This document shows positions 52,890 through 63,717 of a stretch of DNA of 64,000 nucleotides, piece after piece. A program made the translations under genes and the position numbers. The notes under the pieces were generated by a model that was given only the letters and a program-made list of their open reading frames with translations, was not told the DNA's origin and made no database searches. Positions within the stretch are counted from its first letter, which is position 1; every line of letters begins with the position of its first letter. The stretch comes from Aromatoleum petrolei (GTDB taxonomy: Bacteria; Pseudomonadota; Gammaproteobacteria; Burkholderiales; Rhodocyclaceae): the NCBI RefSeq assembly GCF_017894385.1, contig NZ_CP059560.1:4286501-4350500 (forward strand). Reading direction: 5' to 3'.

Positions 52890-54608
52890 ATGCCGCTGCA
52901 CAATGCCGACATCGCGGCGATCTTCGGCGAGATCGCCGACCTACTGGAGATCGAGGACGCGAATCCTTTCCGGATCCGTGCCTATCGGCGCGCGGCGCAG
53001 GTGCTCGGCGAGTTCGGGCGCGATCTGCGCCAGATGCTCGCGGACGGCGAGGATCTGACCGCCTTGCCCGGCATCGGCAACGATCTGACGGCTAAAATTC
53101 GCGAAATCGTCGTAACCGGCCATTGCGCCCAGCTTGATCGCCTGCACGGCGAATTGCCGCCCGCGATCGCCGAGCTGTTGCACATTCCCGGTCTGGGGCC
53201 GAAGCGGGTGCGTGCCCTTTGGCACGATCTCGACGTGCAGACCACCGAGCAGCTGTGCCGTGCCGCTCGCGACGGGCGCATCCGGGTACTGCCCGGCTTC
53301 GGCGAAAAGACCGAGCGCAGGATCCTGGAGGCCGCCGAGGTGCACCTCGCCCGCGAGCGGCGCTTCAAGCTCGCCACGGCCGCGCAGTATGCCGAAGGGA
53401 TGGTTGCCTATCTGCGCCGCGTCGAGGGGGTCGAGCGGGTCGAAGTCGCGGGCAGTTTCCGCCGCATGCGCGAGACGGTGGGCGATCTCGACATCCTCGT
53501 GATCGCCGCCGCCGGCAATGCCGTGACCGAAGCCTTCGTGACCTACGACGAGGTTCGGGAGGTGCTCGCGCAGGGCAACACGCGCGCGAGCGTGGTGCTG
53601 CGCTGCGGTCTGCAGGTCGACCTGCGGGTCGTCGCGCCGGAGAGCTACGGCGCGGCGCTGTGCTACTTCACCGGCTCGCGCGCGCACAACGTCGCGCTGC
53701 GCCGCGGCGCCATCGCGGTCGGGCTGAAGCTCAACGAGTATGGCGTGTTCCGCGGCGACCAGCGCATCGCGGGCGAGACCGAGGAATCCGTGTATCGGGT
53801 TCTGGGCCTCGCGTGGATTCCGCCGGAGTTGCGCGAGGACCGCGGCGAGATCGAGGCCGCGCGTCGCGGGCGGCTGCCGCATTTGGTGCGCCGCGAGGAC
53901 CTGCGCGGCGATCTTCACGCCCACACGCGTGCGACCGACGGCCACAACAGCCTGCGCGAGATGGCGCTGGCTGCACGCGATGCGGGACTCGAATACCTCG
54001 CGATCACCGAGCATTCGCGTCGCCTCGCGATGGCGCACGGCCTCGACGCGGCCGGCCTCGCGCGCCAGATCGACGAGATCGAACGGCTGAACGAGACGCT
54101 CACGGGCATCCGCATGCTCAAGGGCATCGAGGTCGACATCCTCGAGGACGGCAGCCTCGACCTGCCGGACGCTATCCTCGCGCGGCTCGACGTGGTGGTC
54201 GGAGCGGTGCATTCGCGGTTCGATCTGCCGCGCACGCGCCAGACCGAGCGCATACTGCGCGCAATGGAGAGCCGCCACTTCACGCTGCTCGCGCACCCGA
54301 CCGGGCGCGTGCTCGACGAGCGCGACCCCTACGACGTGGATATGTCTCGCGTGATCCGCCGTGCGCGCGAGCGCGGCTGCGCCCTCGAGCTCAATGCCCA
54401 CCCCACGCGGCTCGACCTGCTCGACACCTGGTGCATGGCCGCGCGCGACGAGGGGGTGCCGGTGGCGATCAATTCGGATGCGCACAGCGTGCGCGACTTC
54501 GACAATCTGCGTTTCGGCGTCGGGCAAGCGCGGCGAGGCTGGCTGGAAGCCAAGGACGTGCTGAACACACGTCCGCTGGCGGTCTTGCTGGCCTGGCTGA
54601 AGTGCTGA
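52890..54608 (+). CDS. polX: DNA polymerase/3'-5' exonuclease PolX
   Basis: This 572-residue family X polymerase has a helix-hairpin-helix 8-kDa domain at about residues 1-90 (FRIRAYRRAA, LPGIGNDLTAKI). The polymerase core has the metal-binding pair in GDLDILV (near residue 200) and a third Asp in VDLRVV. The C-terminal PHP exonuclease domain at about 335-570 has DLHAHTRATDG, EHSRRL, GIEVDIL, HPTGR and NSDAHS metal-binding motifs. It fills short gaps in base-excision repair. The ATG at 52890 follows a GGAGG site. It is placed between archease and a GroEL paralogue, an unusual association. Confidence 0.95.
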   Translation: MPLHNADIAAIFGEIADLLEIEDANPFRIRAYRRAAQVLGEFGRDLRQMLADGEDLTALPGIGNDLTAKIREIVVTGHCAQLDRLHGELPPAIAELLHIPGLGPKRVRALWHDLDVQTTEQLCRAARDGRIRVLPGFGEKTERRILEAAEVHLARERRFKLATAAQYAEGMVAYLRRVEGVERVEVAGSFRRMRETVGDLDILVIAAAGNAVTEAFVTYDEVREVLAQGNTRASVVLRCGLQVDLRVVAPESYGAALCYFTGSRAHNVALRRGAIAVGLKLNEYGVFRGDQRIAGETEESVYRVLGLAWIPPELREDRGEIEAARRGRLPHLVRREDLRGDLHAHTRATDGHNSLREMALAARDAGLEYLAITEHSRRLAMAHGLDAAGLARQIDEIERLNETLTGIRMLKGIEVDILEDGSLDLPDAILARLDVVVGAVHSRFDLPRTRQTERILRAMESRHFTLLAHPTGRVLDERDPYDVDMSRVIRRARERGCALELNAHPTRLDLLDTWCMAARDEGVPVAINSDAHSVRDFDNLRFGVGQARRGWLEAKDVLNTRPLAVLLAWLKC

Positions 54609-54649
54609 ACGGCCTGCCTGCGGACGGCCACGACTAGGGAGAGTGCGAC

Positions 54650-56238
54650 ATGGCGGCAAAGCAGGTCTTGTTTCATCAGGCATCGTGCGCGGCATGTCGG
54701 TGCTGGTCGATGCGGTCAAGGAGACGCTCGGGCCGCGCGCGCGCACCGTCCTGCTCGAACAGCCCCACGGCCCGCCCATCGTCATCAACTCCGGCGTGGT
54801 GGTCGCCCGCTCGATCGAGCTCGCCGACCCGTTCGAGAACATGGGCGTCGGGCTCGTCCGACAGGCCGCCGCGCGGACCTCGGAGCTCGCCGGCGACGGC
54901 ACGACCACGGCAATGCTGCTCGCGGCTGCAATCGTGCGCGAGGGCATGAAGCACGTGACCGCGGGCATGAATCCCATGGATTTGAAGCGCGGCATCGAGA
55001 AGGCGAGCAGTCGCGTTGCCGCGGCACTGCAGGCGATGGCGCGACCGTGCGCGACGCGGCGCGAATTCGCGCAGGTCGCATCGATCTCGGCCAACAACGA
55101 CGCGAGCGTCGGCGAGCTGATCGCCGAGGCCCTGGATCGGGTCGGGCGTGACGGCGTGGTGACGGTCGACGAGGGCTCGGCCTTAGCGAGCGAGATTGAG
55201 GTCGTCGAGGGCACGCGATTCGCGCGCGGCTATCTGTCGCCCTACTTCATCAACACCGAAGAGGGGGCGCGCGTCGTGCTGGAGGAGGCGCTCCTGATGC
55301 TGTGCGAGCGCAAGCTGTCGGCAATGGGCGAGCTGCTGCCGGTGCTCGAGACGGTGGCGCAGAGCGGTCGTCCGCTGCTGCTCGTCGCCGATGAGGTCGA
55401 GGGTGACGCATTGGCCATGTTGGTCGTCAATAACGTGCGCGGCACGCTGAAGGCCTGTGCAGTGAGGGCGCCCGAATTCGGCGAGCTGCGCGCGGCGATG
55501 CTGGAGGACATCGCGGCCCTGACGGGCGCGACGGTCATCAGCGAGGCGACGGGGCTCGCGCCTCAGCAGGCGGGGCTCGCCCAGCTCGGCAGTGTCCGGC
55601 GGGTGGAGGTCGACCGCGACAGCTGCACCCTCATCGGCGGCGGCGGCCCCGCGCGCCTCGAAGCACGGCTGGCGCTGCTCCGCGGCGAACTCGCGCGTGC
55701 CGCCGGCGAGCCCGAGCGCGAAATGCTGCGGCTGCGCCTGGCGCGGCTCGCGGGTGGGGTGGCGCTACTGAAGGTAGGCGGGGCGACCGAGACCGAGATG
55801 AAGGAGCGCCGCGCGCGCGTCGACGACGCGCTGCATGCGACGAGCGCCGCGATCGCCGAGGGCGTGCTGCCCGGCGGGGGTGTGGCGCTGCTGCGCGCGC
55901 GAGAGGCGCTGGCCGGTCTGCGCGGGGACAACCGCGATCAGGACTGCGGTATCGACATCCTGCGGCGTGCGCTTGAGGAGCCGATGCGTCAGCTTGCCGA
56001 AAACACCGGCGTCGAGGCCTCGGTGGTGATCGACCGCGTCGGCGCGGGCGAAGGAGGCTTCGGCTTCAACGCCGCGAGCGGCGACTACGGCGACCTGCTC
56101 GCGATGGGCGTGCTCGACCCCTGCAAGGTCACGCGTACCGCGCTGCAGAACGCAGTGTCGGTGGCCGATCTGATTCTGACCACCGACTGCACGGTTGCCA
56201 CTGTGCCGGCGAGCGTCCCATGGGCCGCGCGCGAGTAG
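54650..56238 (+). CDS. GroEL-like chaperonin paralogue with disrupted N terminus
   Basis: The body is a full Hsp60: GDGTTTAMLL with the ATPase Asp, ISANNDASVGELIAEAL, and RRARVDDALHATSAAIAEG with the second catalytic Asp. It lacks the GGM repeat tail of GroEL. The best start is the ATG at 54650 (MAAKQVLFHQ; AGGGAG 8 bp upstream), which looks like a GroEL N terminus. That frame breaks after 10 codons, and the body (IVRGMSVLVDAVKETLGP) is in a different phase. Restoring it would need about 13 extra bases. The body frame could start at GTG 54643 or ATG 54694, both without a good ribosome binding site. It may be inactive. No groES is adjacent. Confidence 0.75.
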
Positions 56239-56252
56239 GAAGGGCGCGACGC

Positions 56253-56753
56253 TCAGTGCCAGAAGTAGACTCGCACGAAGTTTTCCGATTCGCCGTAGCG
56301 GAACTCGAGCTGGCCGCGATGGGCATGCTGCAGCGCCTCGCCGATGCGGCGCGCGAGATGCACGCCGGTCGTCGTGATCACGAGGCCGCCGTCTTCGTCG
56401 ACGATCTCCATGATGCGCTCGATCGGATGTTCGCCCCTTTCCGCTTGCGCCGTGTGTTCGATCAGGCTCAGGTATTCGTCCTTCTCGGCGGGGTCGAAAT
56501 CGCCGCCGACCAGAACGATGCCGGCCGGGAGGTTATCGCGCATCCGCTTGCACGCCGGGCACAGGCGCGCACGCGCATCCGGCGTGGTCGCGCCGCCGCG
56601 CCAACGGCCCCCGTGAAAGACCGCTCCGCATTCAGGGCAGGCGGCCGGCTCGGCGGGTTTGCCGCGGTCGGCGTAGGGGTCGTGACGCTGTTCCTGGATC
56701 AGCCGGTCGTGGCGAACCGGACGCGAAGAGGTGGCTTTGGCGTGGCGAGACAT
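56253..56753 (-). CDS. BCAM0308-like zinc-ribbon protein
   Basis: This 166-residue protein has an N-terminal stretch DRLIQEQRHDPYADRGKP, then a zinc ribbon with CPECGAVFHGGRW and LCPACKRMRD, and a C-terminal mixed domain. It resembles the family named after Burkholderia cenocepacia BCAM0308, a gene of the low-oxygen-activated locus. Function is unknown. The GGAGG ribosome binding site supports the start at 56753. It is the only gene in this cluster on the minus strand. Confidence 0.75.
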   Translation of the reverse strand: MSRHAKATSSRPVRHDRLIQEQRHDPYADRGKPAEPAACPECGAVFHGGRWRGGATTPDARARLCPACKRMRDNLPAGIVLVGGDFDPAEKDEYLSLIEHTAQAERGEHPIERIMEIVDEDGGLVITTTGVHLARRIGEALQHAHRGQLEFRYGESENFVRVYFWH

Positions 56754-57218
56754 GATGACCTCCGAGAACCTGCGGTGAAGCCGGCGGTTGGGGTGCGGCG
56801 GGCAGGGCATCGAAGCCGCCTGCCATCATTTTCTGTTTAGCAATCCGCCGATCGGTCCGCTTTGACGGATGTCATATGTTCGATGATTTGTCGGCTATGC
56901 CTAAAAGGGGCTTTTGCCGGAAACCGAAACGCGATGACGAGGACCGAGAACCTGACTGGCGGCAAAATCGGGAACGGTCCGAAGTGCGGTTTTCTCGCCG
57001 AGCCCGCCGCGTACGGCGAGGACGTGCGCGCGGTGCGGACGATTGAGACCCATATGCATGCCCTCGATCACCGCCGCGCCCGATGCGATGCGCAGCTCCC
57101 TCTTGGCGGTCTCTACATTCGCTCGCATCCCCGTCACCCATGACATCGTCCAATGATCGGAATAGACAGTGATGGCCGACCGTGCGTCGCCGGCGCGGCC
57201 CCGCGGTGTCGATACATG
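56754..57218. other. Gap upstream of the archease relic, no supported gene
   Basis: The divergent region between the BCAM0308-like gene and dnaK-like gene is 721 bp in all. Its left part has no gene I can support. A minus-strand frame at 56901-57146 (begins MSWVTGMRANVETAKREL) lacks a clear ribosome binding site and known similarity, but could be a decayed gene. No sigma-32 consensus is evident. Confidence 0.4.
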
Positions 57219-57353
57219 GACGGCTTGGTAAAGCCTTGCACATGAGGCGGATCTCGGCGTGCGTGGCCGAGGTGAAGGGGGTATCGTTCTGTGAGTTCAA
57301 GGCCGAGCCCCATCCCGCCTGCGGCTGACTCGTACAATGTGTGGTGGATGTGG
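57219..57353 (+). pseudogene. Decayed archease copy (3' end)
   Basis: The sequence translates in part as EVKGVSFCEFKAEPHPACG-stop-LVQCVVDV. The intact archease at 51958-52383 reads EVKGASFCELRVEHGAAGG, then W, then LAQCVVDV. The tryptophan codon is replaced by TGA at 57326-57328. Upstream, GACGGCTTGG is also shared, but a 1-bp length difference shifts the frame. It lies in the same orientation 122 bp before the dnaK-like gene. So an archease gene once stood directly upstream of dnaK-dnaJ-rtcB. Confidence 0.8.
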
Positions 57354-57474
57354 GAGCCATGCCCCCCGGTTTTGGCTATCCTGAACATGACAGGCGCACG
57401 TCGCGCATCTTCGGTGTCGGGGCACGGACGGACTGGCGCCATTCGGTGATGATCACATCCAGGGAGGTAGTGCC

Positions 57475-59343
57475 ATGGCAATCATCGGCATCGATCTGGG
57501 AACGTCCAACTCGGCCGCGGCGGTGCTGCGCGGTGGACGTCCGGTTCTGATTCCCAGTGCCGAGGGTGTGAGTCTCGGCGGCAAGGCGTTTCCGAGCTAC
57601 GTCGCCGTCACCGCCGACGGGCAGATGCTGATCGGCGAGCCGGCGCGGCGCCAGGCGGCGGCGAACCCGGAAGGCACGACGACGGCGTTCAAGCGCCGCA
57701 TGGGCACGCGCGAGCGCATCCGCTTGCGCGACCGCGAGTTTTCGCCGGAGCAGCTTTCCGCCTTCCTGCTGCAGAAGATCAAGCGCGACGCGGAGGCCTT
57801 CCTCGGCGAGCCGGTGGCGAAGGCCGTCGTCACCGTGCCGGCCTATTTCGACGACAACCAGCGCAGCGCGACCAAGGACGCCGCGGGAATCGCAGGGCTG
57901 GAGGTCGTGCGCCTCGTCAACGAGCCGACTGCGGCCTCGCTCGCCTACGGGCTCGACCGAGTGGAGCAGGAACTGCGCATCGCGGTGATCGACCTCGGCG
58001 GCGGCACGCTGGACGTGACGATCATGGAGTTCGGCAAGGGCGTGTTCGAGGTGCGCTCGACGAGCGGCGACACGCGCCTCGGCGGCACGGACATGAACCA
58101 GGCGATTTTCGAGGCGCTCGCGCAACGCTTCTACGAGCAGAGCGGCATCGACTGCCGGCGCGACGTCAAGGCGGCCGCGCGCCTGCTGGAGGCGGCAGAG
58201 ATTGCGAAGATCGAGCTGTCGAACAATGTAACGACGCACCTGTCGCTCCCCTACATCGGCGTCGCAGGCGGCGAACCCAAGCACCTCGAGATGGATCTCG
58301 GCCGGGCGGACCTCGAGCGCCTCGTGCGCCCGACAATCGAGCGCTGCCGCGGGCCGGTCGAACAGGCGCTGCGCGACGCGGGGATCAGCTCGCAGCAGGT
58401 CGATCGCATCGTGTTCGTCGGTGGCCCGACGCGCATGCCGGCCGTGCGCGCCTTCTTCGAGGAGATGCTCGGGCGCAAGGCCGAGATGGGTGTCGACCCG
58501 ATGGAGTGCGTCGCGAGCGGCGCGGCGATCCAGGCCGGCGTGTTGACGGGCGAGGTGCAGGACATCGTGCTGGTCGACGTCACGCCGCTGACGCTCGGGG
58601 TCGAGACCCTGGGTGGCGTCGCGACCGCGCTGATCAGCCGCAACACGCCGGTGCCTGTGAAGAAGACCGAAAGCTTCACGACCGCGGCGGACATGCAGAC
58701 CTCGGTGACGATCCACGTCTTCCAGGGCGAGCGGGCGATGGCGGCGGACAACGTGAGCCTGGGCGAATTCAACCTCGACGGCATCCCGCCGGCGCCGCGC
58801 GGCGTGCCGAAGATCGAGGTCACCTTCGACATCGACGCGAGCGGCATCCTCAACGTTTCGGCGAAGGACCTCGCGACCGGGCGCAGCCAGTCGGTGCGCA
58901 TCAGCGGTTCGACGCGGCTCGCGGGCGACGTGAAGGAGCGCATGGTGCGCGAGGCCGAGCAGTACGCCGAGGCCGACAAGAAGCGGCGCGAGGAGGCAGA
59001 GGTCTTCAACGATGCGGACGGTCTGTGCTACCAGGCCGACAAGATGATCGCGGACTTCCCCGACAAGCTCACGCAGGAGATCAAGGACCGCATCGAGCAG
59101 GCGCGCCGCGAGACGCGCGACGCGCTGGGCCGGCGTGACGTGGCGGCGGTGAAGGAGAGGGTCGAGGCGTTGCGCAAGGTGCTGAAGGAGGCCGGCACGA
59201 TGCTGTACGTGCAGACCCAGCCGCCGGGCAGCGGGCCGTACCAGGAGACGCGTTACACGCCGCCGGGCGGCTCGGGCGGTTCGGGACCGTCCGGCGGGGC
59301 GACGGGGCCGGGCGGGCGCGTGGTCGATGCGGACTACCACTGA
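57475..59343 (+). CDS. Hsp70 chaperone (DnaK paralogue lacking the proteobacterial insert)
   Basis: This 622-residue Hsp70 has the nucleotide-binding motifs [28 protein letters not shown] and [14 protein letters not shown]. The substrate-binding domain starts after [14 protein letters not shown]. The C-terminal tail is Gly/Pro-rich and ends VDADYH, not EEVD-like. In the first quadrant [20 protein letters not shown] passes straight on, without the ~24-residue insert found in proteobacterial DnaK, so it resembles the DnaK form of Firmicutes and archaea. It is followed 15 bp later by a dnaJ gene. No grpE is present in the window. Confidence 0.93.
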   Translation: MAIIGIDLGTSNSAAAVLRGGRPVLIPSAEGVSLGGKAFPSYVAVTADGQMLIGEPARRQAAANPEGTTTAFKRRMGTRERIRLRDREFSPEQLSAFLLQKIKRDAEAFLGEPVAKAVVTVPAYFDDNQRSATKDAAGIAGLEVVRLVNEPTAASLAYGLDRVEQELRIAVIDLGGGTLDVTIMEFGKGVFEVRSTSGDTRLGGTDMNQAIFEALAQRFYEQSGIDCRRDVKAAARLLEAAEIAKIELSNNVTTHLSLPYIGVAGGEPKHLEMDLGRADLERLVRPTIERCRGPVEQALRDAGISSQQVDRIVFVGGPTRMPAVRAFFEEMLGRKAEMGVDPMECVASGAAIQAGVLTGEVQDIVLVDVTPLTLGVETLGGVATALISRNTPVPVKKTESFTTAADMQTSVTIHVFQGERAMAADNVSLGEFNLDGIPPAPRGVPKIEVTFDIDASGILNVSAKDLATGRSQSVRISGSTRLAGDVKERMVREAEQYAEADKKRREEAEVFNDADGLCYQADKMIADFPDKLTQEIKDRIEQARRETRDALGRRDVAAVKERVEALRKVLKEAGTMLYVQTQPPGSGPYQETRYTPPGGSGGSGPSGGATGPGGRVVDADYH

Positions 59344-59358
59344 GGAAATCATCCTCTC

Positions 59359-60456
59359 ATGGCCGACACGAAACGTGATTACTACGAAGTGCTCGGCGTG
59401 CCGCGCGAGGCCGACGCGAAGGCCATCAAGGACGCGTTCCGGGCGCTGGCGCTGAAATACCACCCCGACCGCAACAAGGAGCCGGGCGCGGAGGAGCGCT
59501 TCAAGGAAATCGCCGAGGCCTATGCGGTGCTGTCGGACCCGAAGAAGCGCGCCGACTACGATGCGGGCGGGTTCGAGGGGCTGAAGGGCGTGCGGCCGGA
59601 AGACCTCTTCGGCGGCATCGATTTCGAGAACCTGTTCGGTGGGCTGGGTTTCGACTTCGGTGGGGGCATCTTCGACCGTTTCTTCGGTGGTCGTCGGCCG
59701 GGCGCTCGTGGGCCACGCGGCCCCCTGCGCGGCGAGAACATGGAGGTGCTGCTGCGCGTGCCGCTCGAGCGCGTGCTCACGGGTGGCGAGGAAATCGTCC
59801 ATGTCGACCATCCGGTGCAATGCCCGGTATGCAAGGGCGCGCGCGCAAAGCCCGGGACGGCGCCGCGCGTGTGCGAGACCTGCCAAGGCAGCGGACGGCA
59901 GGTGCGGACGAGTCGCGAGGGCGGGATGATGTTCGAGCAGGTGACGGCTTGCCCGGAGTGCGGGGGCCACGGCAGCTTCATCGATCACCCTTGCGAGGAA
60001 TGCCACGGCCGCGGGGTGGTGCCTCGCTCCGAAAAACTCACTGTGAAGATCCCCGTTGGCGTCGAGGAGGGCATGGCGTTGCGCATCCCCGGGCACGGCT
60101 ACGCGTCGTCCGAGCCGAACGGGCCGCCGGGCGACCTCTTCGTGATCGTGCGCACGCTCCCCGATCCGCGTTTCGAACGTGACGGTGCCGACCTGTGGCG
60201 GGTGCAGGATGTGGTGGTGACCGACGCCGTGCTCGGCACGCAGATCGAAGTGCCGACGCTGGACGGGCCGGCCAGCGTCAAGGTGCCGGCGGGTACGCAG
60301 CCCGACACGGTGCTACGCCTGCGCCACAAGGGGCTGCCCGACTTCGGCAATCGCGGCCGCGGCGACCTGATGCTGCGGCTGCGCGTCGTGGTGCCCGAGC
60401 GACTGTCCAATGAGGAGCGCCGGTTGTACGAGCAACTGCGTGCGCTCAGGCGCTGA
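59359..60456 (+). CDS. Type I DnaJ co-chaperone
   Basis: This 365-residue J protein has a J domain at residues 6-70 ([23 protein letters not shown] motif in [10 protein letters not shown]). A Gly/Phe-rich region lies at about 88-120, and a zinc-binding domain has four CXXC repeats ([30 protein letters not shown]). The C-terminal client-binding part follows. It stimulates the ATPase of the adjacent Hsp70 and delivers clients. It is 15 bp after dnaK and 30 bp before rtcB, so these three are probably one transcript. Confidence 0.94.
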   Translation: MADTKRDYYEVLGVPREADAKAIKDAFRALALKYHPDRNKEPGAEERFKEIAEAYAVLSDPKKRADYDAGGFEGLKGVRPEDLFGGIDFENLFGGLGFDFGGGIFDRFFGGRRPGARGPRGPLRGENMEVLLRVPLERVLTGGEEIVHVDHPVQCPVCKGARAKPGTAPRVCETCQGSGRQVRTSREGGMMFEQVTACPECGGHGSFIDHPCEECHGRGVVPRSEKLTVKIPVGVEEGMALRIPGHGYASSEPNGPPGDLFVIVRTLPDPRFERDGADLWRVQDVVVTDAVLGTQIEVPTLDGPASVKVPAGTQPDTVLRLRHKGLPDFGNRGRGDLMLRLRVVVPERLSNEERRLYEQLRALRR

Positions 60457-60486
60457 ACCGGCTTGCGAAACGCTTGGAGGCGGAAG

Positions 60487-61917
60487 ATGGAACTCCGGAG
60501 ATTCCAACAACGTGGCCCCTACGAGTGGGAACTGCCCGCGACGGGACGCATGCGCGTGCCCGGTGTGATCTTCGCGTCGCGCGAGCTGATGGAGGCGATG
60601 GACGAAAAGGTCGCCGAACAGATCGCGAACGTCGCGAGCCTGCCGGGCATCGTCACTGCCTCCTATGCGATGCCCGACGCGCATTGGGGATATGGTTTCC
60701 CGATCGGCGGCGTCGCGGCCTTCGATGCGGACGAAGGCGGCGTCGTGTCGGCGGGAGGCGTCGGTTTCGACATCTCCTGCGGCGTGCGCGCGCTGCACAC
60801 CGGGCTCAAGCAGGCCGACCTTGAGGCGCACAAGAAGCGGCTCGCCGACGTGCTGTTCGCGCGCATCCCGGCCGGCGTGGGGAGCACCGGCGCGCTGCGC
60901 CTGTCCGGCCCGGAGACGGACGCGATGCTCAAGGGGGGCGCGCGCTGGGCGGTGAAGGAAGGTTATGGCAGCGAGGCCGACCTCGCGCACATCGAGGAGT
61001 CGGGCTGTGTCGCCGGCGCCGATCCGCACGCGGTGTCGGACATGGCCAAGAAGCGCCAGCGCGACGAGATGGGCACGCTCGGTTCGGGCAACCATTACCT
61101 CGAAGTGCAGGTCGTCGACGAGGTGTTCGACGCGGCGGCTGCCAAGGCTTACGGGCTGGCCAAGGGCGACATCGTCGTCAGCATACACTGCGGTTCGCGC
61201 GGTCTCGGCCACCAGATCGGTACCGACTACCTGCGCGAGATGGTGATCGCGGCGCCGGCCGCGGGCATCGCTTTGCCGGACCGTGAACTCGCGTGCGCAC
61301 CTCTGACGTCGGCGCTCGGCCAGCGTTACCTCGGCGCAATGCGCGCAGGGATCAACTGCGCGCTGGCGAACCGGCAGATCCTCACGCATCTCGCACGCGA
61401 GGCCTTCGCCCAAGTTTTTCCGCACGTGCGCCTGTCCATCCTCTACGACGTGTCGCACAACACCTGCAAGGAAGAGACGCACCGAGTCGGCGACGAGCGG
61501 CGGCGGCTCTTCGTGCATCGCAAGGGCGCGACCCGTGCCTTCGGCCCCGGTCACGCGGAACTGCCGCGCGAGTACCGCGAGGCCGGACAGCCGGTGCTGA
61601 TCGGCGGCAGCATGGGCACGGCCTCGTGGATTCTCGCCGGTGCCGCGGGCACCGAGGAACGCGCCTTCGGCTCGGCCTGCCACGGCGCGGGCCGTGCGAT
61701 GAGCCGCAACGAGGCGCTGCGCCGCTGGCAGGGCCGCAACGTCGTAGACGAGCTCGCCGCGCGCGGCATCCTGATCCGCAGTCCGAGCTTCCGCGGCGTC
61801 GCGGAGGAAGCGCCGCTCGCCTACAAGGACGTCGGCGCGGTCGTCGATGCGGCCCACCGCGCGGGGCTCGCGGTGAAGGTCGCGCGGCTCTTGCCGCTCG
61901 TGTGCATCAAGGGCTGA
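60487..61917 (+). CDS. rtcB: RNA-splicing ligase RtcB
   Basis: This 476-residue ligase joins RNA 2',3'-cyclic phosphate (or 3'-phosphate) ends to 5'-OH ends using GTP and Mn2+. Active-site residues are visible: the Mn-binding Asp and Cys in GFDISCGVRAL (near residue 98), LGSGNHYLEVQ, SIHCGSRGLGHQIG, YDVSHN, and the guanylylated His in SACHGAGR. In E. coli rtcB is controlled by sigma-54 and RtcR; neither RtcR nor a convincing sigma-54 site is here. The archease gene 8 kb upstream should encode its activator. Its position behind dnaK-dnaJ suggests expression under protein-damaging stress. Confidence 0.96.
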   Translation: MELRRFQQRGPYEWELPATGRMRVPGVIFASRELMEAMDEKVAEQIANVASLPGIVTASYAMPDAHWGYGFPIGGVAAFDADEGGVVSAGGVGFDISCGVRALHTGLKQADLEAHKKRLADVLFARIPAGVGSTGALRLSGPETDAMLKGGARWAVKEGYGSEADLAHIEESGCVAGADPHAVSDMAKKRQRDEMGTLGSGNHYLEVQVVDEVFDAAAAKAYGLAKGDIVVSIHCGSRGLGHQIGTDYLREMVIAAPAAGIALPDRELACAPLTSALGQRYLGAMRAGINCALANRQILTHLAREAFAQVFPHVRLSILYDVSHNTCKEETHRVGDERRRLFVHRKGATRAFGPGHAELPREYREAGQPVLIGGSMGTASWILAGAAGTEERAFGSACHGAGRAMSRNEALRRWQGRNVVDELAARGILIRSPSFRGVAEEAPLAYKDVGAVVDAAHRAGLAVKVARLLPLVCIKG

Positions 61918-61950
61918 AAAATACATCGGCACTGAACGGAGGAGGGAGTG

Positions 61951-63717
61951 ATGGAACGGACGTCGATCATCCGCAAGGCGCCATCAGAACTTCGGACGCA
62001 GCCGAATCTCGTCGACTACGAGGCGACGCGGCGTGCCTTCTCGTGGGACCTCGCGCGCGAGGCGCTCGCGGGCCTGCCCGGCGGGGCGCTCAACATCGCC
62101 TACGAGACAGTCGTGCGTCACGCGGGCGGACCGCTGCGCGACCGCCTGGCATTCCGCTTCCTCGGCCAGGACGGAGCCGTGCGCGACCTGAGCTACGCCG
62201 ATCTCGCGGAACTCACCGCACGCTTCGCCAACGTGCTGCGCGGGCTCGACGTCGTGCGTGGCGAGCGCGTGTTCGTGCTCACCGGGCGCATCCCCGAGCT
62301 CTATGCCGCGGTGCTGGGCGGCCTGCGCGCCGGTTGCGCGGTGTCGCCGCTGTTCTCGGCCTTCGGGCCCGAACCGATCGCGACGCGCCTGAACATCGGC
62401 CAGGGCGCGGTGCTGGTGACGACCGAGTTGCTGTATCAACGCAAGGTGGCGAAGATCCGCGGCGAGCTGACGACGCTGCGCCACGTGCTGCTGGTGTCGG
62501 ACGACGGCACGACCACCGAGGTGCCGGACACGCATGACTTCGGGCGCCTGATGGCCGCGGCCTCGGACGACTTCCCCACCGTGCCGACGCGCCCCGATGA
62601 GCTCGCGCTGCTGCATTTCACGAGCGGCACGACGGGCACGCCCAAGGGCGCGATGCACGTGCATGGCGCGGTGGCGACGCACTGGGCGACCGGCCTCTAC
62701 GCGCTCGACCTGCATCCCAACGACGTGTTCTGGTGCACGGCCGACCCCGGCTGGGTCACCGGCACCTCCTACGGCATCATCGCGCCGCTGCTGCACGGCG
62801 TGACCTCCATCGTCGACGAGGGCGACTTCGACGCCGAGCGCTGGTACCGCATCCTGCACGAGCAGAAAGTCACCGTCTGGTACACCGCGCCGACCGCGAT
62901 CCGCATGTTGATGAAGGCGGGGCCGGAACTCGCGAAACGCTACGAATTCCCGCAACTGCGCTTCGTCGCCAGCGTCGGCGAGCCGCTCAACCCCGAGGCC
63001 GTGTGGTGGGGCAAGGAGGTGCTGGGCTTGCCGATCCACGACAACTGGTGGCAGACGGAGACCGGCGGCATCATGATCGCCAACGTGCCGGCGCTGGACA
63101 TCAAGCCCGGTTCGATGGGCCGTCCGCTGCCAGGCGTCGAGGCCGCGATCGTGCGCGAAGGCAAGGACGGCCTGGTCGAGGTCGTCGATGAGCCCGACGT
63201 CGAGGGCGAACTCGCACTGCTGCGCGGCTGGCCGGCGATGCTGCGCGGCTACCTGAACAACGAGGAACGCTACCGCAAGTGCTTCTCGGGCGTGTGGTAC
63301 CTCACCGGCGACCTCGCGCGGCGCGACGCTGACGGTTACTTCTGGTTCGTCGGGCGCAAGGACGATGTCATCAAGTCGGCCGGTCACCTGATCGGCCCCT
63401 TCGAGGTAGAAAGCGTGCTGATGGAGCACCCGGCGGTCGCCGAAGCCGGCGTGATTGGCAAGCCCGACGAGATGGTCGGCGAAATCGTGAAGGCCTTCGT
63501 GTCGCTGAAGAAGGGCTATGAGCCGAGCGAGGCGTTGCGCATGGAACTCCTCGCACATGCGCGCCGGAAGCTCGGCGCCGCGGTCGCGCCCAAGGAGATC
63601 GACTTCGCGACGACGCTGCCGCGCACGCGCAGCGGCAAGATCATGCGCCGGCTGCTGAAGGCGCGCGAACTGGGTCTGCCGGAAGGGGACACCTCGACGC
63701 TGGAGGCCGGCGCATGA
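61951..63717 (+). CDS. Acetyl-CoA/acyl-CoA synthetase (AMP-forming)
   Basis: This 588-residue adenylate-forming ligase activates a short-chain acid, probably acetate or propionate, as an acyl-adenylate and then acyl-CoA. Motifs are [17 protein letters not shown] near residue 225, [30 protein letters not shown], and the catalytic lysine in [11 protein letters not shown]. Start at ATG 61951 with the GGAGGAGGG site (a GTG at 61948 is also possible). It is shorter than classical Acs (about 650). It overlaps the E1-alpha gene by 4 bp, coupling acyl-CoA formation to a pyruvate or acetoin dehydrogenase operon. Confidence 0.9.
   Translation: MERTSIIRKAPSELRTQPNLVDYEATRRAFSWDLAREALAGLPGGALNIAYETVVRHAGGPLRDRLAFRFLGQDGAVRDLSYADLAELTARFANVLRGLDVVRGERVFVLTGRIPELYAAVLGGLRAGCAVSPLFSAFGPEPIATRLNIGQGAVLVTTELLYQRKVAKIRGELTTLRHVLLVSDDGTTTEVPDTHDFGRLMAAASDDFPTVPTRPDELALLHFTSGTTGTPKGAMHVHGAVATHWATGLYALDLHPNDVFWCTADPGWVTGTSYGIIAPLLHGVTSIVDEGDFDAERWYRILHEQKVTVWYTAPTAIRMLMKAGPELAKRYEFPQLRFVASVGEPLNPEAVWWGKEVLGLPIHDNWWQTETGGIMIANVPALDIKPGSMGRPLPGVEAAIVREGKDGLVEVVDEPDVEGELALLRGWPAMLRGYLNNEERYRKCFSGVWYLTGDLARRDADGYFWFVGRKDDVIKSAGHLIGPFEVESVLMEHPAVAEAGVIGKPDEMVGEIVKAFVSLKKGYEPSEALRMELLAHARRKLGAAVAPKEIDFATTLPRTRSGKIMRRLLKARELGLPEGDTSTLEAGA

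Noticed and set aside
57226..57242. Sigma-54-like sequence (TGG ... TTGCA) upstream of dnaK
   Set aside because: Spacing between GG and GC is one base short, and the site is inside the archease relic.
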